The notes beneath the pieces are model-generated. The model was not told where the DNA came from, searched no databases, and was given only the letters and a program-made list of their open reading frames with translations. DNA of 64,000 nucleotides from contig NC_064551.1 in NCBI RefSeq assembly GCF_023856365.1, positions 17,980,349-18,044,348 on the forward strand. The letters are read 5' to 3'. Both the position numbers and the translations under genes were made by a program. Below are positions 11,246 to 25,364 of the stretch, in pieces. This stretch comes from Brienomyrus brachyistius (Eukaryota > Chordata > Actinopteri > Osteoglossiformes > Mormyridae). The number at the start of each line of letters is the position of its first letter. The stretch's first letter is position 1.

Positions 11246-13796
11246 CGCGCGTGTGTTTCAGCTGTCCAATCGGTTTGTAATCTGCATCGGGCGACTAAAC
11301 ATGAAACTTTTCTGTAAAATCTGTACTAATCTTTGGCGGGTTTTTCGATATCTGTTCAAGCAGTCTAACAGGACGTGTCACTCGTCCCGTCCGCCTTTGT
11401 GTGCATCGACAATGGCACACGACTCTAGTTTGACTCCATTGTGTGCATGTCCAAGTGTGATTATCCAGTCGTGTGCGGGAGTCATAGCTACACTTTCTAC
11501 CACGTTTTATTAGGCTGGTAGAATATAACTGGGAGGTACCTTTGGATGTTTTAGGACAAAAGAATATTCCAGTATATATCCTGCCGAAGAGGGCAACTGG
11601 TGCACGCGCCTGGGGGAGGCACTCTGCTCAGAAATACTCACATTCGGGAGGGATGACGAGGGACTTCACCTGCCTGCTTTCGTTTTCCTTTTCTAAACAT
11701 GTTTAAATCGAATCCCTCAAGCGCTTGTTAATTTCTATTTTATAGGCATTTATGAGACATAAAATATGTTTTAAATTGCAATTGCTACAGGGCTACGTCT
11801 CTGTGTGAGTAAAATCTCATGCGGAACGTATATATTAATTGGCTTCTAAAAGCCCATAATTACTATGAAATGCACAGTACTTCCGAATTACACTTTATGG
11901 TGGGATGGTCTATCTTGCCGTTAAATATGTCTGCCCCACCACCTGCAAAAATGTTTTCCAATAACCCTAAAATTAGTAAGAAAGACAAGAACAACATTAC
12001 TTTCCCGTTCTGCTGTGTAGCCCAAAATATAAACATATATACGTACTAATTAGGAAACCATAAACATAATACATCCTTCATATAATCCGAATTAAGATGT
12101 TATACACTTAATTCCACATAAAGGAGCAGGAAATAAAATTCCGACAGGAGGCCGCGCGCTCGCCGCCGTCCATTGACGGGTTTCTGCTGAGGTTAGTCTC
12201 CAGTTAGACTGGGTGTGCTCCGTTTTTTAAGTGTGCTCAAGCTCCCGTCGACGTGCTCCACTTTTAAATGAGTCAGGCTGGATCCATCCAGAAGCGCACG
12301 ATGGGACAGGCCGAAAACATAAAGATCAAAACACAGCACGTCAGCCGCTGTTTTCAATTCCATATTTGGCGTTTTTGTAGTAGTTTTATTTTATATGTTG
12401 AACCTGAACTTGATTTTGGACTTCCTCGCGTTTTAGCCTTAACATTAACATAATAGCTAATATATTGTTATCGTTAAATTATTAATAATTATCTTATAAC
12501 ATTTCTTTTTGGGATAATATCCAATCAAATCTTTTTTTTTTGCAATTTAATTTTTTTCAATGTCAATTATTAGTAAATACTGTTGAATAAAATTTTAAAA
12601 GTTTGAACCCGAAATGTCCTGATGATGCTACAAAGACACTCATTTTGATATTTATAAAAATGATCATTAGGTTAAATTTTGGTGAGCTCGACTTTGTTTG
12701 GTATTGGGTGAAATAATCCAATTGTTTTGCCCCCGGCTCCGTGAAAAATACAGAATGCGGGTGATGCCCAGTTGTCACACGTGAGGGATTAGCGTCTCTT
12801 GTAGTCTGCGAAGGCAATGCGTACCGTACAGAAGCGCTGTACCAGTTGCAGGGTGGACATTGTCAATAGAGCTCAGGACAGGGTAGGCATAGCTTCTGCT
12901 TCGAGGGCCGCAGTGCCATATGCACCGTGCTGCTCAGGATTCCTTCCATCTGTTCAGCATGTCTGCTGCTTTGGACGTTCGTGCTGGAAGCGCGACACTC
13001 GAGGGGTCTGTTATCCAGGTTACAACATCCATCCCCTTTCAATTATATTTTCCAGAAATTTAGCATTTTCTTTAAGGGACACTGCATTCAATATGCCTTA
13101 AGCTTCATTATGCGCTAACTGGATTATTTCATTACGACTTGAACGTAACAAAGACACATTTCCAGTCGTTAGCAAACATTTATTTTTACTAGGATATTGT
13201 GTTATGTTGTTACTTCCTTATAAGATAATATTGCAGTTTAAGGCATCTGTGAAAATCCATAACTGGGTCTCCAGTGGAAGACGCAATGCAACAGTGGGAA
13301 TGCAGTTCCGGAACAGTACTCATAAAATAAACTCAATCATCAACTAATATTTGGGGGAAAAAATCTACAAACGTTCATAAACATTGCTCATTACCAGTAT
13401 CAATAATAACCGGCATAGCAATCGTGTTTTCTTCCTTTATCCATAACATTAATGGACGCCACATGTCTCCGAGGGTTTTTCCAGAAAAAGTGAAAAATAA
13501 ATTTAAAATAAAGGTTTTTTTACCCCAAGACTTTAATATTTTTAATCAGTGTTTTCTACGTAACGGGACGCCTAATCCTGAAATACATTTTGTACATTTC
13601 AGCATTTCATTTCAACACATAATCGTAGTTAGAGAAAATTCTAGAGAAAGTATATTTTATCTACGAAACAATTCGTTTTCCCATTGTATTTACATTACAA
13701 ACGTAGGCTTTTTGCGTTGGTTATATTATGCTGTGTCTAATGAAACACGTACCCCTGTTCAATATATTTGAATGAAATTGAATTAACTATTGTATT

Positions 13797-13798
<2 letters not shown>
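10621..13798. other. Upstream flank, AT-rich, no gene seen
   Basis: Contains a GT/GC microsatellite (about 11184-11256) and a small GC-rich patch near 12150-12180. Open frames here are short and unlike known proteins. Otherwise nothing recognisable. Confidence 0.7.
11184..11256. repeat. (GT)n/(GC)n microsatellite
   Basis: Long GT run followed by (GC)n, the same composite form as the intron 3 microsatellite at 6304. Confidence 0.93.

Positions 13799-13882
<84 letters not shown>
13799..13882. repeat. (AT)42 microsatellite
   Basis: 84 bp of uninterrupted AT. Self-complementary, so able to extrude a cruciform, and probably variable in length between individuals. Confidence 0.98.
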
Positions 13883-13884
<2 letters not shown>

Positions 13885-16800
13885 TATGATTAAATTCCAA
13901 TTTAAAGCAACTGCTTATGTACGACTAAGGCGCCAAAATAGTCCCATTTCGCCACCCCCAGAAAGTCGCCGCTGCCGTTCACATTTCCTAGACGCCTGTC
14001 TGTTACTTTCCACAAGAGGCTTGCAGAGTCGCCTCCACGCCTATCGGATTCACCGAAGCTCTGCACAACACTGTCCGTTACCTTACAGAAATCAGCATTT
14101 AGGGCGCCATTATAACAGCATGTCATTAAGAAACAGTGCCAAACCGACTTGTGTGCTGTGACCTACTTATAAAATCATTAATGAACACGGCATCATTTTT
14201 TATGCTAATCGTGGGGATCCTTTTCGGTCCGGGGGAGGAGGGGCATCGGCGTCAGTCGCTGCTTGCTTTGCTGAAAGATTAGCAAGAAATTATTTTGAGA
14301 TGACTTGAGGTGTAAGAATATTGGTAACAGGTGGCCGGTGAAATCCAAGCATACAAGTGACGTTAAAAACGGCAATAACTCTGATGAAAATGATTGCTTG
14401 TTCGTGATTTAATCTGTAGTAACTATCCCGTCCATAGACCGTTTCATCCAGAGCGCATTGTTTTGCTTAATGATAAATATATGCGTAAAGACTATTTTTC
14501 CACGCCACTAATAGTACAGAGTGTTTTTCAGTTAGATAAGTTAATCCAATAAAATACGTATAATAAGCCTATTATAATGTACTGATACAATATGTTTGCA
14601 CTCATATTTGTCTTGGGACGGATTTATATTTCACGTTTTGGGGAAGTAATATATGCATTTATCACATAAAGATCACGACAAGGCAAAACCATAACTCGGC
14701 CTGAGTGTTTAACTTTATTATATACCCCCTACTGCTCCGCACCAACAGTGGGGCGTCAAACAACGGAGTTTCTGGTAATATAGTATTTTGTGCAGATGGA
14801 TTTAAACTTATAGAGGTAATATTTCTCATAACTGGGCGTTTTGGTGGCGTCCTGTTGCCTGTATGTCTGTAACAGGTAAGTATAAAAAGTGTATTTGAGC
14901 AAGGTTCGCCTTAAGTATCATTCGTCGGGATGTGTTATTGCCCGATAAAACCCACAATATCCCCATTCTGCAACGTAAGAACGATTCCCAGTATCTGCGC
15001 ATATGCGCATAAACAGATCAAACATGATGCGCCTCCAGACAGGTATGGTTTGCGGCAGGGGTGGCTAGCGGGGGCTGCACGGATCTGGCCGCCCGCCTCA
15101 CCTTCCGACGCCGGCTTCACCCGCACCGCATCGCCGCACGACTGAATGAAGCTCAATGGGGACATTCATTGAGGGACAGACAAGTGAAACCGAAAGGGGA
15201 CAATAATTAAAAGGCCGATCTGTCCTCACAGACAGCCTAACGGACACTTAGAGTACAGTATTGCGTTTTGCAATTAGTCCAATAATAGAGGTCAGTAATG
15301 AGAGATTACAGACAACTAAGTCGGCGGGTTAACAACACGTTGTCTATTCATTGATTAATTAAAACTTAAATTGCTAACATTTTTAATTAATGCAGGGCAG
15401 AGTGGTGGTAATAGTGCATCACACAAAACTAGAATAATTAACTGTAACATGACATATGTTTTATTTATGTGTTTCTTAATAATGTGGTCGAAGGCTTTGT
15501 CAGTCGCTGAAAGTTTTCTACTACCTAGAAATTTTCCCATTTACGTGTTAGGCCTTTGTTCTTATTTTGTAATCATTCTGACATAATAAATTGTGATCGA
15601 GCTGACTGGCATAATAAATAGATATGTAAATAACATATCATAAAAGATACACTGCATGTTTCCTAGTCGCCGATCTCGAAAGCGTATAAAATCAATAATG
15701 TGCACTATTTTCCGGGAAATGCTGTAGATATAATGCTTAGACGGTAGCATTCCGCACAAACAGGGACCCACCTGTTGATACATTGCTGTGATTTTTATTC
15801 CTGTGGTTTAAAGTTAAGAACAGTTTATAAACTGATGGAATTATTTATGCTCTTAACCTGAGCGAGAAAGCCCAAACTGGATCTGCTTAGAAAGAAACCG
15901 AGCATGTAAGCAAGAGTGGGCAGGTGGAAGAAGGGATCAGCTCCCTCCTAGAGATACATAAACACGATGTTAATTTAGCATGATTCGCTACTAATGATGA
16001 CCATGTCAGACAGCGTAACTGTGTGTAAACAGCGCTCCAGCGGGCCACGAGAGAGGTCCAGACCACAGAGAGGTTTTATAGTCCATGGATTCTTCCTGTA
16101 ATTTGATACAGTTGGTTAGAGACCTAGGAGGAGAGATTGACACTTTTCATGCATTTAAATGGCTAAACGGGCTCATTTTGGTTCCGAAAATGAAACAGAC
16201 AAAGATTGAACCCAAAATAAATTCGTATCTAAAATAAGACTGAAGGTCAAAACATTCCCTTTGTTTTTAGGTGCGGTTAAATTTGATTAATTAAGTAAAT
16301 ACGTATGTAGAAAGAACGCATGTAAGAGAATTCTTTGGCGTCTGTTAACCTGGGAGATAACAGTGTGCCAAAAGATTTATATGAATCATTGTATTCATGT
16401 GAACCGTGTGCATGCAATTTCTTTATTAGTGATCTACGACAACTCATAATTTTTGCACTTCTAATGGCGTGAGACCAGTGTATCAGTCGCAAAAAAACTC
16501 ATTTCTATTAGCAATTCATGTAATACTAAGTACATTGCTTCATTCATCACCAGAAATTCAGTGGTAAGTGCCCATTTCACTGTCAGCTACACTTCCACCC
16601 TTCTATTTGGATTAAAACTCAGGTTTTGACTGTTATTGTAATAAACATCTCTCAGTCTAGTAGTTTATGGAGCGACTGTCGCTTTTATTTAGTCGCGGTT
16701 TTACTGGGGTAAGATCGAGGCAAATATATTCTTAACATCAATCAAGAAACGGACAACTGAGTTACAAAACCGAGGAGGAATAGAACATCTCCGTCAAATA

Positions 16801-18359
16801 ATACAAGAGATATAATGAAATGTAATAAAGGAATACTGCCAAGTGCCAAGCGAGACTGAGAAGTTCATCAGTGTGTAAAATGCAAAATCTGTGTGGTTTG
16901 TACAGTGGTGTCTTTCGGAAGGCAATGGTACATTTTCTACATGTTTAAGAGTGACAGGCTGTTTATTGAGCCTCTGAGGAGTTGAAGTGGAGAGTGGATG
17001 AGGTTTAGAAGCGGCGGAGTTGGAGGCGGAAGCCGAGGGGAGCTAGTGAATAGGTGCTTACAGAGAACAAGGAACAGGCGCAGACCGGGAAGTTTTATTA
17101 AGTCTTTTTGCAAACGGAAGTTTGAAAATACGGGGAGTTTCATTGAATGGAATTTGTTATAACAGCACGGTTTTCCTATTTTTGTAAGGGGTTTGTACAC
17201 GCTGAATCCACGGTCAGTTTTGTTTAAGATCTCCTCAAATTGCCCATATGAGCCCTGCTGTATATACGGTCCTCGACCTGAGACACCTATCGGCAAAATG
17301 TCTGTGCTGTGACGGGGGCGAGTCACGTTTGTATTATTTAAGAACTGCCACTGCCTTTGCGTGTTGTTTCCAACTGACTATAATCTGACGCTGCACGAGG
17401 AACTCACTCAGGTCATTTATAATAATACATTTTACTAAAATATTTTTTATCCACCAGTCCTAATAGAATCGCCTACCTTTGGCTTGTCCTGATTCAAGTT
17501 AAACGCAACCAATTCGTGCTATTGACAAACTTACAACCGGTAATGTTTGTCATCTGAACACACGTGGTCAATCTGCTGTTAGTCAACGGAACACAAGAAA
17601 TTCATCTGCCGTTGTCCGCATTTTACGTGCCACTCTGACCTCTATCCTCTCCCTGCAGTGCTGCTTTCAGCCACCAGAGTGCGCCTTGAGGAGTGTGTGT
17701 GTTTAAGGACCCTCAGGCAACTACCTGAGGGATGGGATTACCTTCAGCATTCTATCAGTACAAAATGGATTCCAATATTAAATGTACTCAGTGAAAGGTT
17801 ACACTTGCATGTTCTTTTATACATCTGACAGCTTTGATCACGTAATCCTTCTATAATCTCTTAAATAAAAGTGTTTTGTTCATAAATAGGGCCTAATACT
17901 GTGGGGCCATGGTTTCTCTTGTACAAGGTAAAATGGGCATTTAACTCATACGAACACCAGAGAGAAAAGCCATCTGGGAAAAAAATCGTCTAGAATGTGC
18001 GTCTCCCTGTTTCAGAGATGCCTGTTTGTTAGAACTGGGAGATGCTACTTAATAATGTGCTGTCTCTGTATCTTCATAAATATATATAATAAAATGCTGA
18101 TGCATTGCTGTTGTTTACACGACGAAAGGCATTTTTCCAAACTTTGGTTTGATTTCTTATTGCCACCCCAAAAACAGACAGCGTATTTAATTAAATGGAT
18201 AGCCATATTAATTGCATATGTGCAGAATGGCCTCTTCTCAAGTAAGAGTGACTCTCTGGAAAAGTTAAACACAATTACTGTGTTTAAGAAAGGTTTTAAA
18301 ATAAAGAATAATATAAAATTGGTCACCGAAGTGCACTGTAATTGGTTGTGCCTGTAGGT
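13883..18359. other. Intergenic flank, no gene seen
   Basis: Mostly unique AT-rich sequence. Open frames up to about 130 codons (for example 16937-17326, minus) have no recognisable domain. I see no repeat family or RNA gene. Confidence 0.65.
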
Positions 18360-18413
18360 TTCTGGATAGGCTCCAGACCCCAGCAACCTTTAATAGGACA
18401 AGTGGCTCCCCCA
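18360..18413 (+). mobile_element. Short LINE/SINE-type remnant
   Basis: TCTGGATAGGCTCCAGACCC followed by a degenerate ...AGGACAAG resembles the GGATAGGCTCCAG...AGGATAAG segment common in fish L2-like repeats. Only a fragment is left. Confidence 0.5.
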
Positions 18414-18590
18414 AAATCCTGCAGAACAGTGATATCCATTGTGACAGTAACAGCAGTGTTGTTAGGTGTTAAGGAACTGCTTTGCCCCTTGCTTTGGCAT
18501 CCTGATCATCTGTCTTCCCAACACATGTCTGTCACATAGACCCTTCACAGGATTCACACCCTTTCAAATGAGTTTACTGCAGAATGGAAT

Positions 18591-18688
18591 GGGTGCACAG
18601 AACCCTGGTATCAGCTGGGAATCTCATTGTTCTGAACAGAACAGGTGCACGGAACCCTGGTATCAGCTGGGAATCTCACTGTTCTGAT
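18591..18688. repeat. Tandem duplication, 52-bp unit, two copies
   Basis: GGTGCACAGAACCCTGGTAT... at 18592 recurs 52 bp later as GGTGCACGGAACCCTGGTAT..., with nearly identical sequence through CAGCTGGGAATCTCA. A recent local duplication. Confidence 0.9.
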
Positions 18689-20469
18689 CTCGGCCATATT
18701 CTTTTTTTCCATGTAATTCTGCTGATTCTTTGGTCTTTCCTACGGGGTTGGCCTGTGCCCAGAGCTGGTTCTAACAATGAAAATATTTGCCTGTCAGGTA
18801 TGTGGCATTAGTGACCTTGGCTCACTGAAGCAGAACGTCTCTTAAAGATTGTTCAATACCATGTGACTGGCAGAGTTCCGTCTGACAGCTCCTGGTCCCA
18901 GGAAGAAATGTCCACACTCCTAAAAATGGTGCAAGGCATTCATTTTTTATCTCTCAGCACATGCACATGTGAATTTCCAGCAGATCAACATGCGATTGCA
19001 GACTTAAGCTGGAGAATCTCCCCCTGAGCTCACTTCTTCATGCGAAATTCACTGCAGCACCCAGGACAAGCTGTGCACCAGCCAAAATGTGACATGTCAT
19101 TCAGGATATGCGGTTCCTTAAAGGAATCATTTTTTTCCCTCTTCCAACTCGAAATACATACATGCCTGTTCATTTTTGATCACTTGGATTCCATTGCTTA
19201 TTCTGGGTTTTTCAGGCAGGTAACAGCCAAAATCATGCTGTCTGTCGCAGTTCAAGGTTCATCTTCGACACGCCAAGGAGCTGCAGCACCGCATGAATGC
19301 GCTCATGCTTCATCAGCGGCTGTCAGCACCAGGTCCCCCACGAGCGCATCGCCATTCGCTCCGAGTCGGCGCTTGGATTACTTCCTCCTTTGTTTCATGC
19401 TTTATCCTCTCCTCCTTCACTGGATTTGTGGTTGAAAACGAATCCTTCCAAGGATGCTTGACATTGCAGCCATCTGCTGTCTACAGTAATCATCTTTTTC
19501 CTCTGTAAATCTACACATGTTTTTAAATGACCTTCTTCTTTTTTTAGCACTACCCTTTTAACATCAATGATCGACACTAGGAGGTTATCGCACAGCCTAA
19601 TATGTGCCCGGCCTCCATTAATGCAAGACCATTCCTTCACTCGTCCTCTGGAATCTGTGATTCTCCACACAATAACTCGATGGAGCTTCTGGACTGATAA
19701 AAGCACATTGACTCGAAAACATTAAACATTCAGGCAATGGAGAGGAACATATTGATCTGTAAAATCTAAGGCAAAGCGCAGAAATTCATGAGACGGAGCA
19801 TTTTAGAACAAGGTGGTGACGTTAAAAAGCCAGGAACCGTTTGCCTCAAACTGTCCAGTTAATAAACTTCCTAGACACGACGTTTTTCACTTTTTATCTT
19901 TCGGAAAAGTCAATAGGAATTAAATGTCTGGAGGGACTCTAAGACAGTGACTCTTAAATGTAGCAGGACTCAGAGACACAGAGGCATCAGTGAGCAGAGA
20001 AGCTGCGCGGTGTTTACTCTCTCATTCTAAAGTGGAAATGCGAGTAAATGGCAACATTTTGCATATTCCAGCTCCTTACAGCCACTGGGAGCTTATGCCC
20101 ACTTTGAAAGATACTGGTTCATGGTTAATTGTTCCTCAAACACTGCATTGACATTTGTGCATTGTATATAATATTATGAGATGTAGCAATCATATTCTGT
20201 TTTGTAACTCTTCAGCATTTTCTGGGTAGTGCATGGTTATATATGTATGTTTTATGAGGCTTGATATATAACATGCATCATAAATATATAGATAATTAGC
20301 CCTGAGTAAGTCATTGTATTTTTTTCAGTTTCTGTTTAAATGTGCTTAACTTTATCAATTTTAAAGGTTATTTGATGGAATCCCGATGGACTTTGACTCT
20401 GACCACAGTTTACACCTTTACGTTTATTAAAGCAGACTCATCTTCTCTGGTTTTTATAATGTCAGCGTG
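18689..20469. other. Intergenic flank, no gene seen
   Basis: Unique sequence without recognisable genes or clear repeats. The open frame at 19040-19435 has no domain I know. Confidence 0.6.
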
Positions 20470-20682
20470 CCCCGGGGGAGTAGGGCAGCCAGTCCACCTT
20501 GGACCCCTAGAGGTTTCTGATTCCTCTCCTCCATTTTTTTCCGGCATTCTTTCATTCCCTCTTCCCTTTTCCGTGCACCATTTTAAATAAATGATGTATT
20601 GCCACATACTCTTGTCAAGTGCTTTGGGGTGACTGTGTTGTGAAAGGCACCATATAAAATTAAATTGAATTTAACTGAATCC
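20470..20682 (+). mobile_element. LINE 3'-tail fragment
   Basis: Ends CAAGTGCTTTGGGGTGACTG...GAAAGGCACCATATAAAATT and an AATTGAATTT tail. This is the characteristic 3' end of a fish non-LTR retroposon (...ggcgctatataaataaaattgaatt). No reverse transcriptase is present, so it is 5'-truncated. Confidence 0.7.
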
Positions 20683-20950
20683 ATTCACCCATGTTCCAGT
20701 AGCATTACAGGATACTACTTTAATCCGAATATCTAATTCCGTTCCTAAAATGACTTCTTAGGAAATATGGACACTGAAGCTGGAGCATTAGAGTTTAGGT
20801 AAAATAATAGCACATACTTCATTCTGCACACAGCACACGTGCTCTTATTTTGGTCAGCAATGATCAACAAGTCATTGAATCTTAATGAGCTGGTGTCTCA
20901 ATGGAGCATTGTTGGTGTACAAGACACACAGCCAGACCATTAGTCATGAT

Positions 20951-21215
20951 GGCTATCACTGCAACTGTAAACAAACACTGCTCTGGCTATCACTGCAGCT
21001 GTAAACAAACAATCCTCCGGCTATCACTGGAGCTGTACACAAATGGTGCTCTGGCTATCACTGCTGCTGTAAAAAAAAAAAAAGGTCCTCTGGCTATCAC
21101 GGCCACTGTAAACAAACATTCCGAAGGCTATTGCTGCAGCTGTAAACAAATAATCCTCTGGCTGGCACTGCAGTTGTAAAGAAAGACCTATTTGCCAATG
21201 CAGCTGTAAATATCC
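20951..21215. repeat. Minisatellite, ~34-bp unit, about 8 copies
   Basis: The unit begins GGCTATCACTGCAGCTGTAA and continues ACAAACAATCCTCT. Copies start near 20951, 20985, 21019 and so on, and become degenerate after 21180. One copy holds an expanded A13 run (about 21071-21083). Confidence 0.92.
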
Positions 21216-21640
21216 TCCTATCTGCCATTGCCATTTTGGAAGGTAGTGTCAGACTTCATCCCTGTGGGGATGACTTTTAAAGATGCTGCTGATGATACAT
21301 ACAAGTGCTGAGGAATGAAACGGAGCATCAGTCGCCTCCCAGAGCTGTGGTGATCAAACCATATTTGGCAAGATGTGTCAGGAGATAGTTTCGGCTGACG
21401 GCCACCTGTGTAAAGGAATTACTGTCTGTGCATCTGCCGGGTTTCTTGTTTCCCGTTTCACTCAGAGTTTGTGTTCAGTGCTGAGTAACTGATTAGCTGA
21501 AGGTTAATTCACCATATTGCATGTTGGGTTTATGTCTGATTAAAACCCGCATAACAACTACAGCTCATCAGTGACATGGATTTCTGAATGGATTTAGCAT
21601 TTTTACATGAAACATGACTTATGTGTATAATTAACATGTG

Positions 21641-21750
21641 GGGCATGTATCACAAAGCCAGATTTCTTGATCTGGATTTCTTGAGCCGGATAATTTGTCA
21701 GATTTAAGATAGCTCAGTTTAAATGGACTTTATCTTCGTTCCAGTGGCAC
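21641..21750 (+). mobile_element. Half-copy of a palindromic MITE
   Basis: CATGTATCACAAAGCCAGAT...GATAATTTGTCAGATTTAAG...AATGGACTTTATCTTCGTTC matches one arm of the complete element at 43588-43762. The second arm is missing or diverged. Confidence 0.65.
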
Positions 21751-23639
21751 GGATATTTCCAGTGACATTTTAATTAGTTGTTTATAGAGATCGGCACTGG
21801 CAGACTTTACTGCTGAACCTTTACGCTGAACCACACCTTCTTTCATAGCAATATCTCGAAGAATGCTTTTACCCAGATGCACCCACGCCACACCTTGGCA
21901 CAGCTGCCCACCCCCATGCCTGTCTGCCCCATCATGTTTCCTTCACAATGTGCCCTTTGCGTGACCCCAATTAGCGCCTTGACCCCTGACTGACCCCAGC
22001 GCTGGCAACTGCCTCGGAAATGTCGTTACACGGTGGGTCGCCTGTCACCTGTGTCATCACTGACACAGCGCTGCCTCTGTGGTCTCTATCATTCAGAGGT
22101 TTGCTCGGAAAACTCACAGCTAATGTCACGCCCAACTCTCCATTCTTTTCACATTAAGGCATTATCTGCACTGTGTCAGCATGCTGCACTACCCCCATAA
22201 ACTGCAAACCAAACCACCAAACCTCTCTTCAAAATAATAATACATATGAATAATCTTGTGCTCGAGATGATCTGTGCATATCCGCTATTATGAAACTATG
22301 TGAGCATGTAAATACAGAAAAATAAACTATTTTAGAAATCAAAAGACCATGTGCTAATCATTTCAAAGTCAAGAATATTGATGCCTCTAACCTATTTGGA
22401 CCTGACAAGGATTGAGTTATCTGTAATAGAATATTTCATTCAGGATTGGGATCCACCCTTCACTTAATCTAGGCCTCAGGACCCTTAGAACCAGTTACAG
22501 CGTTAAGCCTAACAGCACATACTGTACTGAACAAATAAACACAATAACACAATAATAAATGAACACAATAAGTAAAATGGAAGGGTTATAGGCCAGGGAA
22601 AAGTACCTCATTATTATTGCCATTCGAAACACATAATCATATTGAAACAAGTTCTGTCTTTTCATGTCCTTCTCACACAGAAACAGGACAACCTTGGTTA
22701 ATTATTGTTCACACCTGTAAATCACGTGTTGTGCTTGAGTGGGTTAGACGTTGCCCTTGTCCCATGACAAGAGCATAAATGGAGCCCATTGATCAGGCCG
22801 ACTGACACATAAACACAGACGGCAAGTCAGTGCTGTTAAACTGCACCCACTGGGTTGTCTGCAACCTGTAAACTGACACAAATAAACTTAGAGTGAAAGC
22901 TCTCCTGTCCCCGAGAATCACCATGAAGCATCATTCAGAGAATGCCATCCTGTGACCGCCTACTGACACATCTAATGCATTTTCATGAAAGTTTGGGAAA
23001 TCTCACCACACTTCCAAATTCCTTAACTGCCAACACATCATATAACCTCCAATTTTGCTTGAAGAAGAAGGCTCCAGGTGTTACAGTGACAGGATTCAAC
23101 AAAGATGAAACTTCATTAACAGGGAACACTGATGCAGGCAGAAGGTCGCACCACAAAGTGCACACACCCATGTGGCTGGGTCTGCTGCTTCTCAGGCATC
23201 TCATCTTTAGCAGGTGAGCCTCCGAGTGCCCAGTACTGACAGAGCTGGAGCCACTGACTGTGAGGTAAGTAGCAGGGACGGCTAAACAGGACTCAAGGGC
23301 TGAGCTGGCAAGGGTTTAGTCAAAGATGGGGTAGGAGAACAAACAAAGAACCGGAGAAAAGCAAATGGGAACCAGAGTACAGGCGGAAAGCCAAAGCCAG
23401 TACAAATCAAACAAATCCAGGTAGAACCAACTAGTACCAGAGAACCGAGAAATAACACCAGCCCTAGAGGCTAGCCCACCAATACTAAGTGAGAGGCAGA
23501 GGTGGGTGTGGCCACCGAGGGTGAACACGCCCACAGCAGATGACAACTAATACTATGTCGTATCTGTGCCAGCAAAAAGCAGTGCTTTGTTCAATGCTGA
23601 GTACAGTACAAAAGAAGCATGCTCACATTCCTGGGCTCA
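21751..23639. other. Intergenic flank, no gene seen
   Basis: Mostly unique sequence. Around 22030-22200 a block with balanced composition and few repeats could be conserved noncoding DNA, but nothing specific supports it. No gene is recognised. Confidence 0.5.
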
Positions 23640-23935
23640 GCCTCAGCAGAGTAATTTATTTTAAATATGAGCCCAGAAGCTGCCCGCCTCAGATTCCTTA
23701 AATCGTAGAGTTGCACTGCTGTCATCGCTCTGCCGTCGCCCGCTTGACGGCTTCTCCCCGAGTCTCCTCACACCAGCCTGTTAACATCCGGCTTCCCAAA
23801 CAACTGACACATTATGCTGTTTGTATTAAAATTTGTAGCCGGATAGCAAAATGAGTTTATCTAACAAAGAGCCTTTTGATGACAATGTGACGCTCTGTTG
23901 CCATTAATACATCACAATAGCTGCTGTGCCCCAGC
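23640..23935. promoter_or_regulatory. Candidate conserved noncoding element
   Basis: Repeat-free block with AT-rich motif clusters (TAATTTATTTTAAATATG near 23651, GCCATTAATACATCACAATA near 23900) inside a more GC-rich setting. The composition resembles vertebrate developmental enhancers. No alignment was possible, so this is inference. Confidence 0.3.
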
Positions 23936-24128
23936 TCACATATACCTCGCCCCCACGTGTAGAAATCGGATCACATATTAGATTCACACCGCACCACATC
24001 AGCATGGCTTCTACTGGCCTGCAGGGAGAAAGCATGTTACCCGTCTGTGATGTGTGGCGCCTGTAATGCAGGTTACTGGTGAGTTTTGGTAGGTCAGTGT
24101 TGTGTTTCCACACTGAGATTCATGGTCG

Positions 24129-24146
24129 CCCCCCCCCCCCCCCCCC
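24129..24146. repeat. Poly-C run (18)
   Basis: Uninterrupted C18, the first long C/G homopolymer in the window. Confidence 0.97.
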
Positions 24147-25364
24147 AGCTCCCCGTGGTGCCCTCCGCCATATATCTGGCAACCTCCTGCTGCCGTGACA
24201 GGAAGCTGCAGTCCCAGAGACGGGGAGCACGGCATGGTGCCCCCCTCTTCTTTAATGCGTGCAGCGCAGACCCGGGGGGTGCCGAGGTTGCTTCCCGCCT
24301 CCTATCCGACGAGTGGCTTGCCGATGTGCGCCTCCCTCTTCGAATCAAGGCCGCGGATCGGGAGCGTTTTCATAAGCTGCAACCGCGGTGGTGACAAGAG
24401 GGCTTACAAATTCATCGCGGGAAGAAGCAGAGCGGCACTGGAGGAGGGGGGGGGGTGTTTCCATGGCAACGCAGTGGTCTCACGGCTACGAGGAACCCAC
24501 ATCAACATTGCTCACTGCAAACAGCCCAGGCATCAGAAGGAAACCTTTTTTTGGAAGAATAAAGCTGGTCTAATATTAACACATCCTTATCTATAGAAAT
24601 GGATGTTTGCAGTGTCAGAATAAATCAAAGCAGACACACAGAGCATGTGGGTCACACGCCCGTGACTCGGTAAAAATGTCAGGATTTAACAACAAGGTAT
24701 ACCGGATAATTGGCCTTACACTGGGGGTGAGAGGGAACCTTTGATTGCCATGTAACTGATTATGTTGCGCCGATTCAGCAAAACGTTAGCCGGCTAGCCT
24801 TGCATTGCTCCTTTAGCTGTATATCGGCTTAATGTTTGCGACCATGGTCAGCTAATAAAAAGCCAACCACGCCTTCATTGTTCCTGCTGTAAAGGCCACT
24901 GCCTCAGACAGGAGACCCTGATCTACACGCCATGTCGTGACAGGACAAATAAATTCAGTTCCTTGGGTCCTTATCTTCTCGTGGCCTCCATACGTGTAAC
25001 ACTCATTAGCGCCACCCTGACAGACGGATGTCCGCCGCTTTCACTCAATCCTCAGAGTTCGGCTGTCAGACCTCGGGAAATCGGGTGGACTGTCACTTTA
25101 AGATCCACCCTCTGCCAGGGTGACATCTTTTGGCAGCTGTGTTGTGTGTTAAATCAAAGGACCTCAGTCGTCTTCTTTGCCTACTCTGTTCTAAAGCCAT
25201 GAAGCATAAACTTTACTTTAAAAGCAAAGAGATGAATTTCTTTGTGTTTTGTATATATGTGATACATTTACCAAGCATTTTCACATCCATATAGTTTAAT
25301 TAAACTTGGCTGTTCTTGATATCTGGTGTTTGGCTTATGGACCATCAGGATATCACATGCGAAG
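24147..25364. other. Intergenic flank, no gene seen
   Basis: GC content is higher than further left, with several open frames of 60-130 codons but no recognisable domain or splice pattern. Confidence 0.55.

Noticed and set aside
13790..14161. Frame with Tyr-Ile repeats
   Set aside because: Product of the (AT)42 microsatellite.
16937..17326. 129-codon minus-strand frame
   Set aside because: No recognisable motif, no splice or promoter context, biased composition.
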